Assembly: GCF_030269925.1 (NCBI RefSeq)
Contig: NC_085119.1
Location: forward strand, 8,593,001 to 8,657,000
Direction: 5' to 3'
Length of the DNA: 64,000 bases
Origin: Bombyx mori
Lineage: Eukaryota; Arthropoda; Insecta; Lepidoptera; Bombycidae
The first letter of the stretch is position 1; each line of letters begins with the position of its first letter. Below the pieces are notes generated by a model that was given only the letters and a program-made list of their open reading frames with translations, did no database searches and was not told the origin of the DNA. A program made the translations under genes and the position numbers. Below are positions 11,790-23,400 of the stretch, piece by piece.

Positions 11790-12200
11790 AACAACCTCTT
11801 CAAGCGCCACGGGGCACGGTTATTTCGGTCGCTACCTGTACCTCGTCGCTCGGAAGAAGCGAAGTGCTACCACTGCAGTGGCTGTGACGAGGACACCGCG
11901 GAGCACACGCTCGCGTACTGCCCCACTTTCACAGAGCATTCGTTACATAAATAGGACCGGACTTGTCGCTGCTACGATGCTCGACTTCTTCGAGTCCACC
12001 ATCTCGCAGTAGGAGGCGGTGGAACGGGAGAGGGAGAGCTCTACTTTCTTCTCGGCGCCGTGCCGCCGCCGCTGAGCCGTAGAGCGAAGGATGGCGTTCG
12101 TCCAGCTCCGGCCCCTGTGAGGAGGCAGTCTCCTCCCGGTGATGGTCACGGGGCGACCTGAGGGGGTTGAGTCTGCACAGCACGCTACCGTCACTCTAGC
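11790..12200 (+). pseudogene. R1-clade LINE ORF2 C-terminal remnant
   Basis: A broken piece of the end of a non-LTR retrotransposon ORF2. One frame reads a CX2C..AEHTLAYC zinc motif at about 11,867-11,924, matching the CHHC..AEHTLAVC motif of the intact element at 23,353-23,406. After a frame change and lost sequence, another frame reads MLDFFESTISQ, a stop, then EAVERERE. That matches MLDFCECTISQKEAAGRVRE near the end of the intact ORF2. It is GC-rich relative to its flanks and sits between two copies of repeat X. Confidence 0.75.
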
Positions 12201-12239
12201 GCGGTGGCACCGTCCTCTTAGAACTCATCGATTAGGACA

Positions 12240-12455
12240 AAGAGCTCGACGTCCGATTTAGCCCATAGGCAAAACCCACTGAGTTTCTCGCCAGATCTTC
12301 CAGAAAATCGCGATTCCGATCAGTTCAGCAATCCAGCGAACCAGTGCTCTTGCTAAGGCCAGTGATAGAAATTCTCTCAGGTTGAGACCGTGAGCTCGCC
12401 TATCGATCCGCGCGTATTTGGAGTAGACTCTTAGCCCTACCAACGAATAGATATG
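12240..12455 (+). repeat. Repeat X, second plus copy, decayed
   Basis: Carries 'actgagtttctcgccagatcttc', 'gctcttgctaaggccagtg', 'gttgagaccgtgagctcgcc' and an A-rich end, in the same order as the copy at 11,385-11,700 but more diverged. Confidence 0.6.
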
Positions 12456-12964
12456 GAAAAAAATACTATTAAAAACTATACTTTCGTTTTAGGCGATAGT
12501 GTCGTCTCCATCCGTTTAAATAATATTATTAGTCTCTGAAAGCTTTGTTTAATTAAGCATCATATTTTATGATTATTTTAATAATAAATGCATGAATGTT
12601 GTCAATGCTTAATCCGAAAGTTTTATTATTATGATGCGTGCTTTGTATTCAGTTCGCATATACACCCCGCCAACGTAATTGCAGCTCTCCGGGATTTATA
12701 GCGCCGCTCATTTTTAAAATAAAGCTATTCCTTCTAAAATATTGTCATATCCACATTAAATATTTCGTTTTATGCGTCCCGTAGGTAGTGTTACAAAGTC
12801 GCTGCAAAAGTACTACGATCTGAATGAAATTTATGTTCCAATAAATTTTCAAATTGTAATTTATTTCAATTTCAAATAATAGATTTGTTTTCTAGTAATG
12901 TGTTCCCGGGAAATTACAATATTAAAATGGAATTTCGAATACGATTCTATGCATATAATAAAAT
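12456..12964. other. Intergenic, nothing recognised
   Basis: AT-rich; no gene, RNA or identifiable repeat. Confidence 0.5.
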
Positions 12965-12993
12965 AAATCAAATCAAATCAAATCAAATCAAAT
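12965..12993. repeat. (AATCA)n short tandem repeat
   Basis: About five to six uninterrupted AATCA units. Confidence 0.9.
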
Positions 12994-14764
12994 GTCACTA
13001 TTCATATCAGCCTGAGTAGCATTTTTGATGAGGTGGAAGTATCAATATTAGTTATAACACATCTTACTTTCGGAGTACCCGTCCAGGGGAAGATCTTCCA
13101 CCGAGCGGGTGAAATTACTCGGTAGACTGACGCTCCAAATGCTACATTCAGAACTTGTATTCTATTTTACAATTTTTTTTCTTGAAAATGTCCTTATTAC
13201 GATTCAGGCATCTGTCATATATCTTGCTTTCAATGATACCTGATACCACATACCTTTCAAAACAGACCACGGGCTTGCCCAGCGGTAGCAATCAGTAAGC
13301 ATTCTACATTCGTCTATTGATCTAGAATCAAAAAGTTTAATGTCGCCGCGTCAATATAAGCTGATCGCAAGAATATTCTAGACGATGGCATGTTTATAAA
13401 GCATTCCGCGGTTTGCTCCTGTCATCTGCAGACCAACGAGTTGCATAATATAAGCTGCGAGTATGTGGAACCCCCTAGGCGAGAACACCTCGAAGGAGGT
13501 TCGGTTACCTACCCGAAAAAAAGGTATATAAAGCATGTTCCGGCACAAAAAGGAACTTATTATTAAAATCCTGTTTCACTTATTTTGTTTACTAGACTGC
13601 CACCGTACGGCCCCACAGGTGAGGCCGTTCCCACGGAGCAATTAACGTTCCAACAAGTTGAAGGGTTGCTCTTGAACCTCAGAAAGGAGGCAAAGAAAAA
13701 CAGTTAACGTTGTCTTAGCGATTATTTTGTTGTTAGAAATGTTTTTCTCTCCGGCAACGATAATAAACGTGCAGTCTCATTACATTGCGTTAAAGCGCTA
13801 ATGGGACTTATTTTTTCATTTATATTTTTTAATATTAAAAGTGGTGCCGGTAGAATTAACGCGGCGTGTCATGAATATGTGTGGACCGCTTGTGTAGCCG
13901 CAGCGGAAAGTTAGCGCATGCAGTCGAGGAACTGGGCTATAACTTAACACGCAACATTAACTTGGGACGCAGCTCCGACATGACTTTACATCGAGCAAAG
14001 CGAAAGATTCTCTAGAATCGAAATCACCTATTTGAACGAACTTACTATTACTGTACTACGATTATATCTTTGTATTCTTATTTGGAGCACTAACAGTGCG
14101 TGAGTTAATTCTTTAATACGATTGCCAAATCTTTACTTTAAATACGTCTTAAGGTCCTAACTAGAATATTTTTGCAATGCAATCTTTCACACAGTTTTAA
14201 CTTATAATTATCAATTCACAAAACGCAGTGGAACATCTAGTAACATCGAACATTTATAGATCTATGGATCTTGAGTGCGTCATTCGTAAATATAGTTTTA
14301 CAAAATTACGAAGTAAATTATGGTTTCTTGCACACCAAACTTATAATATTTTTAAGTGTATTGCTGATCCTAAGAAATTTTTAATTCTTCAAAATTCTTT
14401 GATACTAAATAATCGAATTTTTGAGTACTTTAAAAATGTGTGGAAGGTCCTAACAACAGTATAGATGAACGAATATAACCATCATGTATGGAACTCGTAG
14501 ACAGCTACGACAGCTTTAACCACTATATAGTATTACACTACTACATTAAACTGACACTAACATACCTGCGTCAAGAAATATGCTGTAAATTTTTAGTAAC
14601 AATTTAAAGGTCTCGCGATTAAAATTGATTGTGCGTGTGCCCGTATTTCTTAATTTAAATAATCTCTGCCATTTTCAATCTAGATTATCTACAATGGAAA
14701 CGAAATAAACGTAGCGTGTAAACAAAGTTGTCGCATTCGATAAACTTCAACGAATCTTAAACAT
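12994..14764. other. Intergenic with possible LINE-tail trace
   Basis: No gene supported. Positions 13,470-13,515 (taggcgagaacacctcgaagg) resemble the block at 63,868-63,900 and may be a decayed LINE 3' end. The 78-codon ORF at 14,228-14,464 shows no family features. Confidence 0.4.
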
Positions 14765-15230
14765 TACTAGCCGTACTCGCCCGCATCGCTGGGCATTTAA
14801 AATTAACATTATTATTTATTGTCATTGTTATTTGGGAGTCCAACACTCATATAAATGTAAGCCTATCCATTAATTACATGTATTTTCTAAATGGATACCA
14901 AGTTTCAAGTCAATCGGATGCATGGTTCAGTAGTAACTAGATGATATTTTTTTTTTGATAACGCCATCTTGTTGTGTCTTTAAAGCGATTAGTTGCCCTC
15001 AATTAAGAAAAATAATATTATTATTCGCCAATAGATCTCGGGAAGAGTTGATTATTGAAAACAAGAATGAAACAACATTTTCTGAAATAAATCATAGCTT
15101 GATCGATTTATCGCCCCCGAAATCCCCTGTATACTAAATTTTATGAAAATCGTTGGGGCCGTTTCCGAGATTCAGATTATATATGTATATATTAATATAC
15201 AAGAATTGCTCGTTTAAAGGTATAAGATAA
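14765..15230 (-). mobile_element. Helitron-like element(s), minus orientation
   Basis: Read on the minus strand, this ends '..gcgatgcgggcgagtacggctag' at about 14,766, with CTAG followed by T, and contains the lepidopteran block 'tctcggaaacggccccaacg'. Positions 14,840-14,945 match, in reverse, the block at 33,930-34,050 inside a CCT2 intron ('tggataggctaatatttatatgagtgttgg' type). It may be two nested pieces. Non-coding; left boundary better than right. Confidence 0.5.
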
Positions 15231-16285
15231 CAGAACATCCCTAAAAACCACTGTAGATTTATATATTAGTATAGATTAATTAGAACGGTAGCTGCCCAAG
15301 CAAGAATTTTGTCAAAATATATTCGTACACCTACGAAAATAGTGCAGTACGCCCGACGGTTTCCTCTATTAATGTAAACAAGGCTTAAGCGAAGTGCTGA
15401 TTGAGTATATGCAAATGGATAATTGCTTCACAGAAATCAAAGACAGACAAATTAGGTAATGCTTTACGTAAATTCGTCGGATTATATATATTAAGTGTGA
15501 AAGGCAGGCACATGTCGTTCATAGTTACGAAGTACACAACTTAATTACACACAAGGCATGTAACATCATGGTAAATTCGAATACATGGTAAATTCGTTAC
15601 ACGATGATATCAGAAAGACCGCGTCTTTGCAGTTAATGTTGTCCTAATTTATTCAGGAGCGGAACACGATCCCGCCCGACTTTAACAAGGTACATTAAGA
15701 AAATTAACGTTTGACTCAGTTTTCTCTTTTGACACGGAACACCTTGATTGGGCGGCTTACATCACAGATATTTGATTACGTGTAGCGTAAAAGGATATCA
15801 AAATTTGTAAAATTCATCGGATAGTTATTTTAAAATCGTAGATTAGTGAGTTTAATGTAACAAGTGAAATCCCAGCGGGCTATCGTTTAAATTAAGTGCC
15901 TATAATTCGCAAGAGTTTACCCTCTAGAACCGTGGGGAATCGCGCTTTGCCGGTTTGAAATATGTCTGACGTACCTATTTTGGTAACCGACGTTGGCTGT
16001 CTCAGAAATAGAGCATGATTACCAAAATTTCTTAAAGATCTTTGTTAAATGCTTTTTAGTTATGCACGATTTTTGTGAAAGAATATAGATTCAAATTCAA
16101 ACTTATAAGATTTATAACTTCGTAATGTATGAAATGAAAAGATTAGAACACGAGAATAAAGTAGTAAAAATAGAATTGATTATGTTTACGATTCACAAAG
16201 GAATTCATAAGTAAAGCATTGATCGTTTCTTGCTATATCTCACGAAACGAAAAGCGCTTCGCTAAAAACATCTTGAGATACAACA
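15231..16285. other. Intergenic, nothing recognised
   Basis: AT-rich; contains a short direct repeat 'catggtaaattcg' twice near 15,568-15,600. No gene signal. Confidence 0.5.
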
Positions 16286-16289
16286 TCGG

Positions 16290-16560
16290 ACCCGGTGCCC
16301 AGATTGGAGAAGAGCACTCAAATGGCGCTGACGATCGCTGCCAAGGAAGGGAATCTACATTCTCGCCCTTAAGGAAATGACAACGGCAATCAGGGAAATG
16401 AACGAAGAGCAGGCGACCTCCTCGCCTTCAGAATCTAAGGTCTCAGGTTCTTGCGAGAGGCGGGGACGAAGATCCTAGAGCTCAGACAGCAGCTCGATGA
16501 GGTACGAGAGGAGATGGCGTGCATCACGAAAGCGATAGCGCCGTCCACTTAGCCGGATTG
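16290..16560 (+). pseudogene. Probable retroelement gag/ORF1 relic
   Basis: A short GC-richer block whose broken frames read like a coiled-coil ORF1 segment. They include 'KILELRQQLDEVREEMACI' at about 16,468-16,525 and 'EMTTAIREMNEEQA' at about 16,375-16,415. Frames are interrupted by stops and shifts. The family cannot be fixed: it may be the ORF1 of an R1-clade LINE or the gag of an LTR element. Confidence 0.35.
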
Positions 16561-18835
16561 GAAAAAGGTACCGTCCGAATTCTGTAGATATTGGTAGTCC
16601 GTTATTAACTTCTAACTTGTTTACTTGCTTACTTTTAATTGACATTTTTCACACGCTATTCGTAACGTATTAAGAGTACGTCATTGTTCAATTATATTAA
16701 TCTATATTATTATAATAAATTATTAAAACTACATAAATAATTGTAGATAAAAAATCGATTGCAGCTGAATCTCTAACGTTTTTGACTATTAAAAAAAAGG
16801 TTACCATTTCAAATCAATTTAACGAATTCAAACCAAATCCAAAAACGTAACATTTAGTAGTTGAATCGAATGTGTCGTCCGTTTATACAGCAAAGGGTGG
16901 CGCGCAGTCGGACGGTTTTATTGGCGTCACTAATGAGTTGGTAATTCAATTTCACGGACGTAGGGCTTGTCGCGCTGGCCCCCGGCAGTGGACTTCCCGT
17001 ACGTCTCCATAGATAGCTACGATAAATGCCCGCGGCTACACGTAGAACACCAATAAAATGAACTTAATGCTGCCAACAAAACGAACTCAAACAAGCACTA
17101 TAACGTGTAAGAAAAAAAAATCTCTAAAAGATTATGGCTGTAAAACAACACAGCCAAGTATTACTTTAATTCAGTCATTACATTGACTCAAATCTAACTG
17201 CATACGTATGATCGCATCCATTAAGTTAATGTTGTTCATAAAGTCTTTGTATTCTGGTTTATTACAATGCGGTTACGGTTCGGCCCACAGAAAGTTTCCT
17301 CAAGCAGCAGAAAATAAAGGAAAAGTTTTCATTTCGCCGTCCATATCTTTTTGTCCCAAAATAAATGTCTTTTTGTCTAATAGATTTTGGCAATAATAGC
17401 AAAAGGCTTTATAGCGAAAGTCATTGGATAATAACGATAAAATCTGCTTCATTGGAAATACAGAAAATATGGAAACGTGTTTGTCAAAAGAGAAATATGA
17501 TTACTTTGGATGTTTCCATTTGATTGAATTAACTGGTAACTTGTTCGGAATATGAAATATGAATTGTTTCTTATGCAAAATTTAAATTTAAAGTCTTTAC
17601 TATACTGCGTAAGCATACTTAGGATGAACAGTAAATAAAATTGTTTATATTCGAAAGCAAATCAAATAAAGAACCTTCAAGCAATGGGCTTAGTTTTAGC
17701 TGGAGACAAGAAAAGTAACAAGAAGGATTTTAGTAAACATCGAACGTATTGTGAAGTCAATACATACACCTAGCTGTCAGTTCCGCTCCACAACAAAGTC
17801 TCAAAGAAATAACACACTTTAAAGTTAGCGAATTCAATCGTTGGGAGACAGGAACTTTGTACAATTGTTTTCTATTTCAAAGTGTAGCACTTAGACGAAT
17901 TTGTAGGTATACGAGTCTATCGAGAGCTGTGAGTTCAGCCTTAGTTTGTTCGTGCTCTAAAATCGTGTGAAATGCAGTAGTTATTTTGCGTTATTAAAAA
18001 AGAAAACTTTTGTCACATGCAGTTCTTATGTACGATTTCGATACTGAGCAATGAAATGTTGTCAGTTTCCGTTTACATGAAGAAAACTTAAAAATTAAAA
18101 AAGTGCGTACCTACAAAGTACACATGTCAGAAGTGAAACTTTTTGGCGAACTAATTTATAAGTCTTGCTTATATTTATACAAATCTAAAACTTTAGATTT
18201 CCGAGACTTAGAGGAAGGGAAAAAGGAAGATATATTCCCGCCAAAAGTCTGTCAAATGTCAATCTCAAACCTCAGTGTTGACAGTCACATTATGTTTAAG
18301 ATTTCTAAATTGTAAATGACTAATATTTTGCCAATTGAATTGACTAATTTAATTTCATGCTATTTGATTAATGTTCCAAATTCTTTTCATTTCATTTCAA
18401 TTCCTATTAACATTTTCCACAAAAAAAATATAAAATATTAGACTGTATGGTATGATACATTTGCCTTTCCAGTTGGAAAAATACAACAACTACTACTACT
18501 GACATTTGACAAGTACTTAATTTCAATATTAATTTGATGTCAGTTCCGTTGCATACCTGCGTGACGTTCTGTAAAAATGTTACCCTCATGCACCTAAAGA
18601 AGTTTCACTTCAATAATTATTAACTGAAGACCTGTCCCACTGACATGATCAGCCGATAGGTGATACTTCAAATATACATAGCTTAATTTATTTCGAGCTC
18701 AAATAATTGAAATTGAATTTTAATATTCTAGTCTTTAATTTTATTATGTTAAAACGAAAATTAATGCAAGCTTAAGACCCTACTAATTTGAAATTTCTAG
18801 ATTTTCGTTCATAATTCCAAATCGAAACATTATTA
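16561..18835. other. Intergenic, nothing recognised
   Basis: AT-rich DNA with a GC-richer patch near 16,900-17,040. Short ORFs at 17,208-17,396 and 18,103-18,315 show no protein features. No repeat assigned. Confidence 0.5.
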
Positions 18836-20440
18836 GCCGCTGGGTCGCGGACTCCTCCGGCATCTGTGCCGGCGGTGTCGCCGCTGGTCTCCGGGGTCCC
18901 TCGGGGTCCCTGTCCCTCAGCGGCGGCTGGCGACCCGTGGCCCGTGCTGCCACCATCGCGCGCGGTACAGCGGCGTTCGCGTCTCCCGTCGCCGCGGTCT
19001 AGGGAGGCGACGGCCGTCGAGCGGCAGCAGGGATCCGCGGGGCCACGGATCTTGGGCCTGCCGGAACCGAATTGCTACAGCCTGGACGAGATTATCGATC
19101 GCACCGTCCAGGCTGTAATGGAAAGGCTGGGTGGCGGGCTGGCGGCTCTCGAAGCGAAACGTATTGTCGCTGGTGACGCTGAACGGCCTGCGTCTACACA
19201 TGCCGCGGTGTCGGGTGCTGCAGTGACCCGCTCCACCCCCGTACAGGCTCCAGCTACTAGGGCGGGCCCGGGGCGAGACAGAGCCAAGCGGGGGGGCGGC
19301 GCTAACGCGAAGTGCACATCGCAAGCGCCTCAACCCCGTCCGCTGCCCCCGCCCCCGTCTAACATGGACGAGGGGTGGAATGTGGTGGCCCGGCGGGGTG
19401 CCAAGAGGGCCGTACCGACAGCTCCCCAAGTGGGTGGAGCACCGGCCACTGCGGCGTCTCAGGCTGCTCCCCAACAGGGTCGAGCGCCTGTGGCCGCCAA
19501 GAAAAAGAAGACGAAGAAGAAGTCGACGCGCGCGCCGCGGTCGGCGGCAGTGGTCTTAACGCTGCTGCCGGCCGCCGAGGCCAAGGGCGTGTCATACGGA
19601 GATGTAGTCTCCCGGGCGTGCGCGGCTATTGATCTGGACGAGATCGGGGCGGGGGAGGGCCTCCGCTGTAGGCTGACGGCCAATGGGGCCAAGCTACTAG
19701 AGTGTCCCGGTGCCGATAGTTCCGGCATCGCGGAGCGTCTGGCGGCGAAGCTCCGTACGGTTCTGCCTGAGGAGGAGGTTCGAGTGCACAGGCCGGTCAA
19801 AATGGCTGAATTGAGAGTGACCGGCCTGGACGACTGCACCACTAAGGATGAGGTGGCGGCGGCTATTGCCGCCCGGGGCAACTGCGCCCTGGAGAATATA
19901 ACCGTAGGCGAGCTGCGCCTCGGTTATACCGGGGCTGGCTCTGTTTGGGTGCGTTGCCCGGTAGAGGCGGCCACCTCCTTGGCTGCTCCTCCGCCCGGGA
20001 GACCGTCGGGGGAACCGGGCAGGTTGCGCGTGGGCTGGATAGCGGCCCGCGTGCGCCTTCTCGAACCACGCGCCTGGCGGTGCCTCAGATGCTTCAGCAC
20101 TGGGCACTGCCTTGCTAAATGCGCGAGTGCCGTTGACCGCAGCGGATTGTGCTTTCGCTGTGGTCAGCCGGGACACAAGGCGGCCGTGTGCTCGGCTGCG
20201 CCGCACTGCTTATTATGTGCGGCGGCCGGGCGCAAGGCTGACCACCGGGCCGGGGGCAAGGCCTGCCCTCCGGCCAGCAAGAATGCTGAACGAAATCGGC
20301 GCCGCCAAGCTAAGCGGCGTCAAAAGAAGCGGTTGGCCGGGGGAGCACCGGCCGGCACTTTGTCCCCCGCTGAGGCGTTCGCGCCCGATAGCGGGGGCAA
20401 TGGAGTAGGGGAGGGAGCGATGGATGTGGTTCAGTCTTAA
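18836..20440 (+). CDS. LINE ORF1 (gag-like, CCHC knuckles), 5' partial
   Basis: ORF1 protein of the retrotransposon, an RNA-binding, nucleocapsid-like product that coats the element RNA. The frame is open from the 5' junction; no ATG occurs before a GTG at 18,866, so the N-terminus is missing. Residue numbers below count from that GTG. A basic Pro/Ala-rich region with a KKKKTKKKS run (about 212-220) precedes a folded middle. Zinc knuckles follow: C406-C409-H414-C419 and a second CX2CX4HX4C from C429, then a third Cys/His cluster ending near GGKAC. The tail is basic and ends MDVVQS. The stop overlaps the ORF2 ATG as TAATG, an arrangement known from the R1-clade element SART1, where ORF2 is translated by termination-reinitiation. 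Here that mechanism is inferred. Confidence 0.9.
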   Translation, partial: AAGSRTPPASVPAVSPLVSGVPRGPCPSAAAGDPWPVLPPSRAVQRRSRLPSPRSREATAVERQQGSAGPRILGLPEPNCYSLDEIIDRTVQAVMERLGGGLAALEAKRIVAGDAERPASTHAAVSGAAVTRSTPVQAPATRAGPGRDRAKRGGGANAKCTSQAPQPRPLPPPPSNMDEGWNVVARRGAKRAVPTAPQVGGAPATAASQAAPQQGRAPVAAKKKKTKKKSTRAPRSAAVVLTLLPAAEAKGVSYGDVVSRACAAIDLDEIGAGEGLRCRLTANGAKLLECPGADSSGIAERLAAKLRTVLPEEEVRVHRPVKMAELRVTGLDDCTTKDEVAAAIAARGNCALENITVGELRLGYTGAGSVWVRCPVEAATSLAAPPPGRPSGEPGRLRVGWIAARVRLLEPRAWRCLRCFSTGHCLAKCASAVDRSGLCFRCGQPGHKAAVCSAAPHCLLCAAAGRKADHRAGGKACPPASKNAERNRRRQAKRRQKKRLAGGAPAGTLSPAEAFAPDSGGNGVGEGAMDVVQS

Positions 20441-23400
20441 TGGATCACACCTATCGCTTCCTGCAGGGAAACTTGAACCACTCCGCTGGGGCTCAGGACA
20501 TGTTGCTCCAGACCATGGCGGAGTGGTCAATTGACGTGGCTGTGGTCGCCGAGCCATACTTCGTTCCCCCAGCGGATGACTGTTGGTTTGGGGACGTTGA
20601 TGGCTTGGCGGCCATACATATCAGAAGAACCGCGATGGTCCCCCCCCTGGCGATGGTGACCAGGGGCCCCGGGATCGTCGCGGTACAGTTAGAAAATATC
20701 GTCGTGATCGGGGTGTACTTTTCTCCGAATCGGCCTACCGTCGAGTTCGAGCGGTTCCTGGACGGGCTAGAGGTGATCGCTCGTCACCTCGCTCCCCGTT
20801 CAGTGATACTGGCGGGGGACTTCAATGCGAAGTCTGTCGCTTGGGGTTCCCCATTCACGGACGCTCGTGGTAGGCTGCTGGAGGAGTGGGCGGTCGCGGT
20901 CGGTCTCTGTATCGTTAATAGGGGCTCGATCGCGACTTGCGTGCGGTGGACGGGCGAGTCTATCGTGGACTTGACGTTCGCGAGCTCGCCCGTCGCGCGG
21001 CGCATCCTCGGCTGGAGAGTGGTGGTGGGGGCGGAATCGTTGTCCGATCACCGGTATATCCGGTACGATCTTTCTGCCCCTGCGCCGACGCTGGCTGCAG
21101 GTGCCCGCGGGGTTGACCCCCCGCAGAGTGCATCCCGGTCATTCCCTAGGTGGGCACTGAAGCTCCTGAACAGGGAGCTCCTGGTGGAGGCCTCTATGGT
21201 GGCGGCGTGGGCGCCCAAGCGCCCACAACCTGTCGATGTGGAAACCGAGGCCGAATGGTTCCGGGGCGCGATGCACCGCATATGTGATGCCTCGATGCCC
21301 CGGGTCGGCTCTCGGCACTCTGGACGGCGACAGTCGCCCTGGTGGTCGCCCGAAATTGCAAGACTGCGTGCGGTCTCCATTCGGGCGAGCCGCCGGTGCA
21401 CTAGACACCGCCGTCGCCGCCGCCTGCGGCGCGACGAGCCCGTCGCGTTCGCGGAGGAGGAAGCTCGGCTGCACCGCGAATATCGCGCTGCGAAGGACGC
21501 CCTGCGGCTGGCCATCAGGCGGGCCAAGGAGCAGAACATGGAGAGACTCTTGGAGGCGCTCGAAGCGGATCCGTGGGGGAGCCCATATAAATTGGTACGC
21601 GGCAAGTTGCGCCCGTGGGCCCCCTCTATGACTGAGCGTCTCCAGCCCCAGCAGCTGCGGGACATCGTTTCGGCGTTGTTCCCGCAGGAGCGGGAGGGTT
21701 TTGTCCCTCCCGCTATGGGCGGGCCGTCTGACACCGTCGACGGCCAAGCTCCTGCTGAGGTGCCCCGTATTACCGAGGCAGAGCTCCGGGTGGCCGTTGT
21801 CAAGATGACTGCGAAAGACACGGCCCCCGGCCCGGACGGAGTCCACGGCCGGGTATTGGCCTTGGCCCTCGGTGCCCTGGGGGACCGGCTCCTTGAGCTA
21901 TATAATGGCTGCTTGGAGTCGGGACGGTTTCCGTCGCTCTGGCGGACGGGTAGACTTGTGTTGTTGAGGAAGGAGGGGCGCCCGGTGGATACAGCCGCCG
22001 GGTATCGTCCTATCGTGCTGCTGGACGAGGCGGGAAAATTGCTGGAACGTATTCTGGCTGCCCGCATCGTTCGGCACCTGGTCGGGGTGGGGCCTGACCT
22101 GTCGGCGGAGCAGTACGGCTTCCGGGAGGGCCGTTCGACCGTGGATGCAATTCTTCGCATGCGGTCCCTCTCGGACGAGGCCGTTTCTCGGGGTGGGGTG
22201 GCGCTGGCGGTGTCTCTTGACATCGCCAACGCATTTAACACTCTGCCCTGGACCGTGATAGGGGGGGCACTGGAGAGGCATGGAGTGCCCCTCTACCTCC
22301 GCCGGCTGGTTGGGTCCTATTTGGGGGCCAGGTCGGTCGTATGTACCGGGTACGGTGGGACCCTTCATCGTTTTCCGGTCGTGCGTGGTGTTCCGCAGGG
22401 GTCGGTTCTCGGCCCCCTCTTGTGGAATATCGGGTACGACTGGGTGCTGAGGGGCGCCCTCCTCCCGGGCCTCCGCGTTATTTGTTACGCGGACGACACG
22501 TTGGTCGTGGCCCGGGGGGATGATTTTAGGGAGTCTGCCCGTCTCGCCACAGCGGGAGTGGCCCTCGTCGTCGGAAGGATAAGGAGTCTGGGTCTCGACG
22601 TGGCGCTCAGTAAATCCGAGGCTCTGTGGTTTCACGGGCCGCGGAGGGCGCCACCAGTTGACACCCACATCGTGGTTGGAGGCGTCCGGATAGGGGTCGG
22701 GGTGCAGTTGAAGTACCTCGGCCTCGTGTTGGACAGCCGGTGGGCTTTTCGTGCTCACTTTGCGGAGCTGGTCCCCCGATTGATGGGGACGGCCGGTTCT
22801 TTGAGCCGGCTGCTCCCGAATATTGGGGGACCGGATCAGGTTGTGCGCCGCCTCTACGCGGGGGTGGTGCGATCGATGGTCCTGTACGGTGCACCTGTGT
22901 GGGCTGAGCCGCGCAACCGGGCCACTATGGCTCGGTTTCTGCGCCGGCCGCAGCGCACCGTTGCCATCAGGGTCATCCGCGGGTATCGCACCGTCTCCTT
23001 CGAGGCGGCGTGTGTTTTGGCGGGGACGCCGCCATGGGAGCTGGAGGCGGAGTCGCTCGCTGCCGACTATCGGTGGCGCAGCGAGCTCCGTGCTCGGGGC
23101 GTGGCGCGTGTCCCCGAGAGTGAGCTGAGGGCGCGGAAGGCCCATTCTCGGCGGTCCGTGCTCGAGTCGTGGTCGAGGCGATTGGCCAACCCCACGTGGG
23201 GGCTACGGACCGTCGAGGCGGTTTACCCGGTCTTTGATGACTGGGTGAATCGTGGCGAAGGACGTCTCACCTTTCGTCTGGTGCAGGTGCTGACCGGGCA
23301 CGGATGCTTCGGGAAGTACCTGCGCCGGATAGGGGCTGAGCCGACGACGAGGTGTCACCATTGTGGACACGACCTGGACACGGCGGAGCATACGCTCGCT

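Noticed and set aside
12965..12993. Telomere-like repeat
   Set aside because: The unit is AATCA, not the insect TTAGG, and the run is very short.
18103..18315. 70-codon ORF upstream of the LINE
   Set aside because: Non-ATG start, no family features, no splice or promoter support.
21048..23145. Long minus-strand ORFs (397 and 415 codons) across the LINE ORF2
   Set aside because: They are antisense shadows of GC-rich coding DNA; composition is Arg/Pro/Ser-rich with no domain, while the plus frame has all the RT and endonuclease motifs.
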